DNA of 64,000 nucleotides. It comes from Pseudomonas fluorescens (GTDB lineage: Bacteria > Pseudomonadota > Gammaproteobacteria > Pseudomonadales > Pseudomonadaceae). Each line of letters begins with the position of its first letter. The first letter of the stretch is position 1. The notes beneath the pieces were generated by a model, which made no database searches, was not told the DNA's origin, and saw only the letters and a program-made list of their open reading frames with translations. The position numbers and the translations under genes are program-made. Shown one piece after another: positions 61,350-64,000 of this stretch. The stretch covers positions 79,401 through 143,400 of the forward strand of contig NZ_LACH01000072.1 of assembly GCF_000968015.1 (NCBI RefSeq). Direction: 5' to 3'.

Positions 61350-62676
61350 ATGAACAATAATGGCTTTTATGGTCTTTCTCTCATTGCCCTTGGCATGAGC
61401 ATGGGGCAAGTTGCAGTGGCCGTTGAGCAAAAACCTGAGGGGTTCATTGAAGGGAGCACCTTTAGTCTTCTCAATCGTAATCTCTACTTCAATCGTGACT
61501 ATCGAAAGGGCCAGTCAAGTCCCGCAGGCAATGGCTACGCTGAAGAATGGGCTCATGGGATTATCGGGCGCTTTGAGTCTGGCTTCACCGAAGGCACCGT
61601 CGGGTTCGGCATTGATGCATTTGCAATGGTAGGACTCAAGCTTGATTCGGGTGATGGGCGCTCGGGGGCTCGAAGCTCAGTGGATGTCATGCCCTATAAC
61701 AGCAAAGGCCAACCTGAAGACTCTTACTCAAAAGTAGGCGGAGCTGCGAAGGCTCGCTTTATGGATACGGTGGTCAAAATAGGAGATGTATTTCCATCCA
61801 CGCCTGTCTTGGCGTATGGCGACTCTCGACTGCTGCCAGAGAGCTTTAAGGGGGCAACGTTCACCAATACCAGCATTAAAGACCTGACCATTCAGGGGGG
61901 CCGGCTGCATGCGATGAGCCAACCCAACTCCAGCAGCATGCGTGATGGTTTTTCGACTTTCTATGCCGGTGCTGTTGATGCTCCGTGGATTGCTTACCTG
62001 GGGGGGGGATTACACCGTCAATGAGTTCGTTGGTGTCAGTCTTTACACCAGCCAATTCAAGGACGTTTGGAATCAGTATTACGCTGGCACTTCCCTTAGT
62101 TACCCGCTCTCAGACAACGTCGCGTTGATCGGTGGATTTAACTACTATCGCGCGGTCGACGAGGGTAAAAAACTCCTAGGCAGCTTTGATAACAATATCT
62201 GGAGCGGCAAAACCGGGGTCAAATTCGGCGTCCACACGGTGACCGTTGGCTATCAACGCAGCAACGGCAATGACGACTTCGATTACCTGCGCCTATCGGA
62301 CTCGATTTTTCTGGATAACTCCATCCAGTACAGCGACTTCAACTCACCGAAAGAGCAATCCTTGCAACTACGCTACGACCTGGATATGCAAGCTTTCGGC
62401 ATTCCGGGCCTAAGCTTCATGACTCGCTACGCAAAGGGGTGGGACGCTGATTATTCCAACGCGAACAGTGTGTACATGCGTCGCGGGGCAGATGGAGCGC
62501 CATTGCAAGACCAAAAGCGTTGGGAGCGAGACATTGAGGCTAAGTACATCATCCAGTCAGGCTCTCTGAAGGACATGTCTCTGCGTGTTCGCCAAGCAAC
62601 CACGCGTGCTACCGATTTCGAATCTGATTTGGATGAGGTCCGACTGATTGTCGAGTACCCACTGCAACTGCTTTAA
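61350..62676 (+). pseudogene. OprD-family porin with a poly-G frameshift
   Basis: Frame 1 (61350) encodes a signal peptide and the OprD-family N-terminal half (EGFIEGSTFSLLNRNLYFNRD) up to PWIAYLGG. Frame 2 then continues DYTVNEFVGVSLYTSQFKD to the proper barrel end RLIVEYPLQLL. The switch falls at nine consecutive G (62000-62008), where eight would keep the frame, as alignment to the intact copy at 51015 shows. It may be phase variable, inactivated or a sequencing error. Confidence 0.85.
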
Positions 62677-62760
62677 CGAGCGCTAACCTGCGGCACCAAT
62701 TGTTCGACTAACCAGGTACACCCCGTCTCCTTGTTTCTCCTTTGGTTTGGGAGGCGGCTT

Positions 62761-62784
62761 AGGCGCCCTAGTGGCGCCTTTTTT
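62761..62784 (+). terminator. Terminator after the second oprD
   Basis: AGGCGCC-CTAGT-GGCGCCT followed by a T run, 85 nt after the porin stop. Confidence 0.88.
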
Positions 62785-63115
62785 ATGTGGATTGACATAA
62801 GGGCGGGACGTTCTGTTGTCAGTACCTGTGTTCGCCCCGCTTGGTAAACCTGCTATCTAGGATCTTTCGATCCGTTGACAGGCAATCTCCATTCATAACT
62901 GAGACTGACGGTGCAGAGTCATCGTCGATGTTCACTTCGACTGCGTGCGCATCGTTTGGTTGAGGGCGTTATAGAGTGGGGTTGAGGGGAACAGCAGGAG
63001 AGACGGCCAGCAGTAGCTCATTGTCTTGGCGTGTTGCTGAGCGAGGAGTGGACAGTATGTGTCCCGCTGCATGGCTATGACGCTAACCATGCAGGGGCAG
63101 GATTGAGGGGCCAGA
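62785..63115. other. Gap without recognisable gene
   Basis: I see no frame with a start, ribosome site or family on either strand. A 68-codon minus frame (62932-63138) overlaps the end of the DUF411 gene and has random composition. Confidence 0.5.
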
Positions 63116-63583
63116 TTAGTTTCCGGGGTATTCAGCAATTACCAGATCTGTGCCTGCTTTGGTCAGGCCTATTACCTGGTAAGCATCATGTTTTCCGTTG
63201 ACTTCCATGCCTGGAGATCCAGCCGGCATGCCAGGAACGGCGATCCCGAGAAGGTCGTCACGTTTGCTCATCGCAATGATTTGCTCGGCGGGCACGTGAC
63301 CTTCAACAAACTTTCCATTGATCATTGCTGTGTGGCAGGACGAGAGTCGTGGAGCAACACCGAGATTCTGCTTGACCTCGCTCATGTTGGTTTCTACATG
63401 ATCAACGACGGTGAAGCCATTGGCTTCAAGGTGCTGAATCCATTTCTTGCAGCATCCGCAGTTTGCATCTCGATGAACATCGATTGTCAGTGCCTGTGCT
63501 GCTTGAGCGGTGGAACCGATTAATAGCGCTGCGAACGTTGCGATACGCAGAAAGTGACTTGAGAGTCGGAAGTTATCTGTCAT
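63116..63583 (-). CDS. DUF411 periplasmic metal-binding protein
   Basis: The 155-residue product has a signal peptide (about residues 1-28). The DUF411 domain holds the thioredoxin-like cluster CGCCKKWIQHL, a further Cys and His in LSSCHTAMINGKFVEGHVP, and PGMPAGSPGME. These proteins accompany copper and silver resistance genes and probably bind Cu or Zn in the periplasm. It lies downstream of the CopB-like gene on the same strand. Confidence 0.88.
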   Translation of the reverse strand: MTDNFRLSSHFLRIATFAALLIGSTAQAAQALTIDVHRDANCGCCKKWIQHLEANGFTVVDHVETNMSEVKQNLGVAPRLSSCHTAMINGKFVEGHVPAEQIIAMSKRDDLLGIAVPGMPAGSPGMEVNGKHDAYQVIGLTKAGTDLVIAEYPGN

Positions 63584-63747
63584 AAATTTTTCCTCTTGCC
63601 TTGGCTGTGTCGGGATACCCTCGGAGAAGCCTATCCTTCACTCGAGCGTTCAATCCCGCTGCTTCGGTTCAATAGAAGTGCTTACCCTAGAGTGGAGAAA
63701 GCGACTTCTCGGTTATTCAAAATTCGGTATGGCGTTACTCAAGTCTC

Positions 63748-64000
63748 TCAGAACCACATCCGAATACCGGCTACGAATTTCGCCTCGTTAGTTTTTCCCC
63801 CTTCATCGCTGGCCAGGTCTGCTGTTTTTCCGTAGGAACGATTCCAGGAAACACCGAGATAGGGGGCGAATTGACGGACTATTTCATAGCGCAACCGCAA
63901 ACCCACCTCGGTGTTGGCCAGTCCAGAGCCAATGCTGCGCTGAGGATCATTTTTTCCGTAAAAATTGGCTTCGGCCGTCGGCTGCAAGATCAGGCGATTG
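63748..64000 (-). CDS. copB: CopB-like outer-membrane copper resistance protein (5' end beyond window)
   Basis: The 83 codons visible end LRLRYEIVRQFAPYLGVSWNRSYGKTADLA...FVAGIRMWF, the typical C-terminal beta-strands of CopB/PcoB with a terminal Phe for barrel insertion. The upstream part, including the His/Met-rich N-terminus, is outside the window. It implies a copAB locus to the right. Confidence 0.85.
   Translation of the reverse strand, partial: NRLILQPTAEANFYGKNDPQRSIGSGLANTEVGLRLRYEIVRQFAPYLGVSWNRSYGKTADLASDEGGKTNEAKFVAGIRMWF

Overview
The window comes from a Pseudomonas chromosome, most like the P. fluorescens group. The evidence is the gene order gyrB-recF-dnaN-dnaA // rpmH-rnpA-yidD-yidC-mnmE // mnmG-rsmG-parA-parB-atpIBEFHAGDC-glmU-glmR-glmS, two origin-like intergenic regions, pseudomonad parS palindromes and a REP-type repeat. 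These calls rest on reading the sequence; no database search was run.

Region 1 (1-26,937) is the conserved origin-proximal core. gyrB (cut by the left edge), recF, dnaN and dnaA run leftward from oriC (6,091-6,567). The rpmH-to-glmS block runs rightward. Two parS sites lie inside recF, and ParA/ParB are encoded 10 kb away. A second intergenic region (10,587-11,134) repeats the layout of oriC. Perfect DnaA boxes are strongly over-represented through this half, with 18 copies between 4.8 and 27 kb against one in the remaining 37 kb.

Region 2 (26,938-29,735) is the scar of a mobile element at attTn7, downstream of glmS. It holds an orphan TniQ/TnsD-like gene, non-coding debris, a 138-bp element with 19-bp inverted ends, and a small DUF6957-like gene.

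Region 3 (29,736-52,500) is a zinc/cadmium/lead island. It has a CadA-type P-ATPase under a MerR-type promoter but without a cadR gene, a zinc-ribbon His-rich protein, the CDF exporter CzcD, a retropepsin-like protein, an EptA-like lipid A phosphoethanolamine transferase, an eroded czcC/czcB relic with an orphan czcR, two tandem czcRS two-component systems, an intact czcCBA efflux operon, three DUF2790 secreted small proteins and an OprD-family porin. A 16-bp operator of the form ATTAC-N6-GTAAT sits upstream of most of these units and again in region 5, which suggests one CzcR/CopR-type regulon.

Region 4 (52,500-60,352) starts with decayed genes and two single-helix proteins of 28-29 residues. 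It continues with an arsenic operon: an LMW-phosphatase-type ArsC, ArsR, a second ArsC, Acr3, ArsH, a dual-specificity-type phosphatase, GAPDH and ArsJ. The operon encodes both the arsenate reduction/arsenite efflux route and the GAPDH/ArsJ organoarsenical route.

Region 5 (60,353-64,000) has a fourth DUF2790 gene, a second OprD-family porin broken by a nine-G run, a DUF411 protein and the C-terminal end of a CopB-like outer-membrane protein. A copper locus therefore probably continues to the right.
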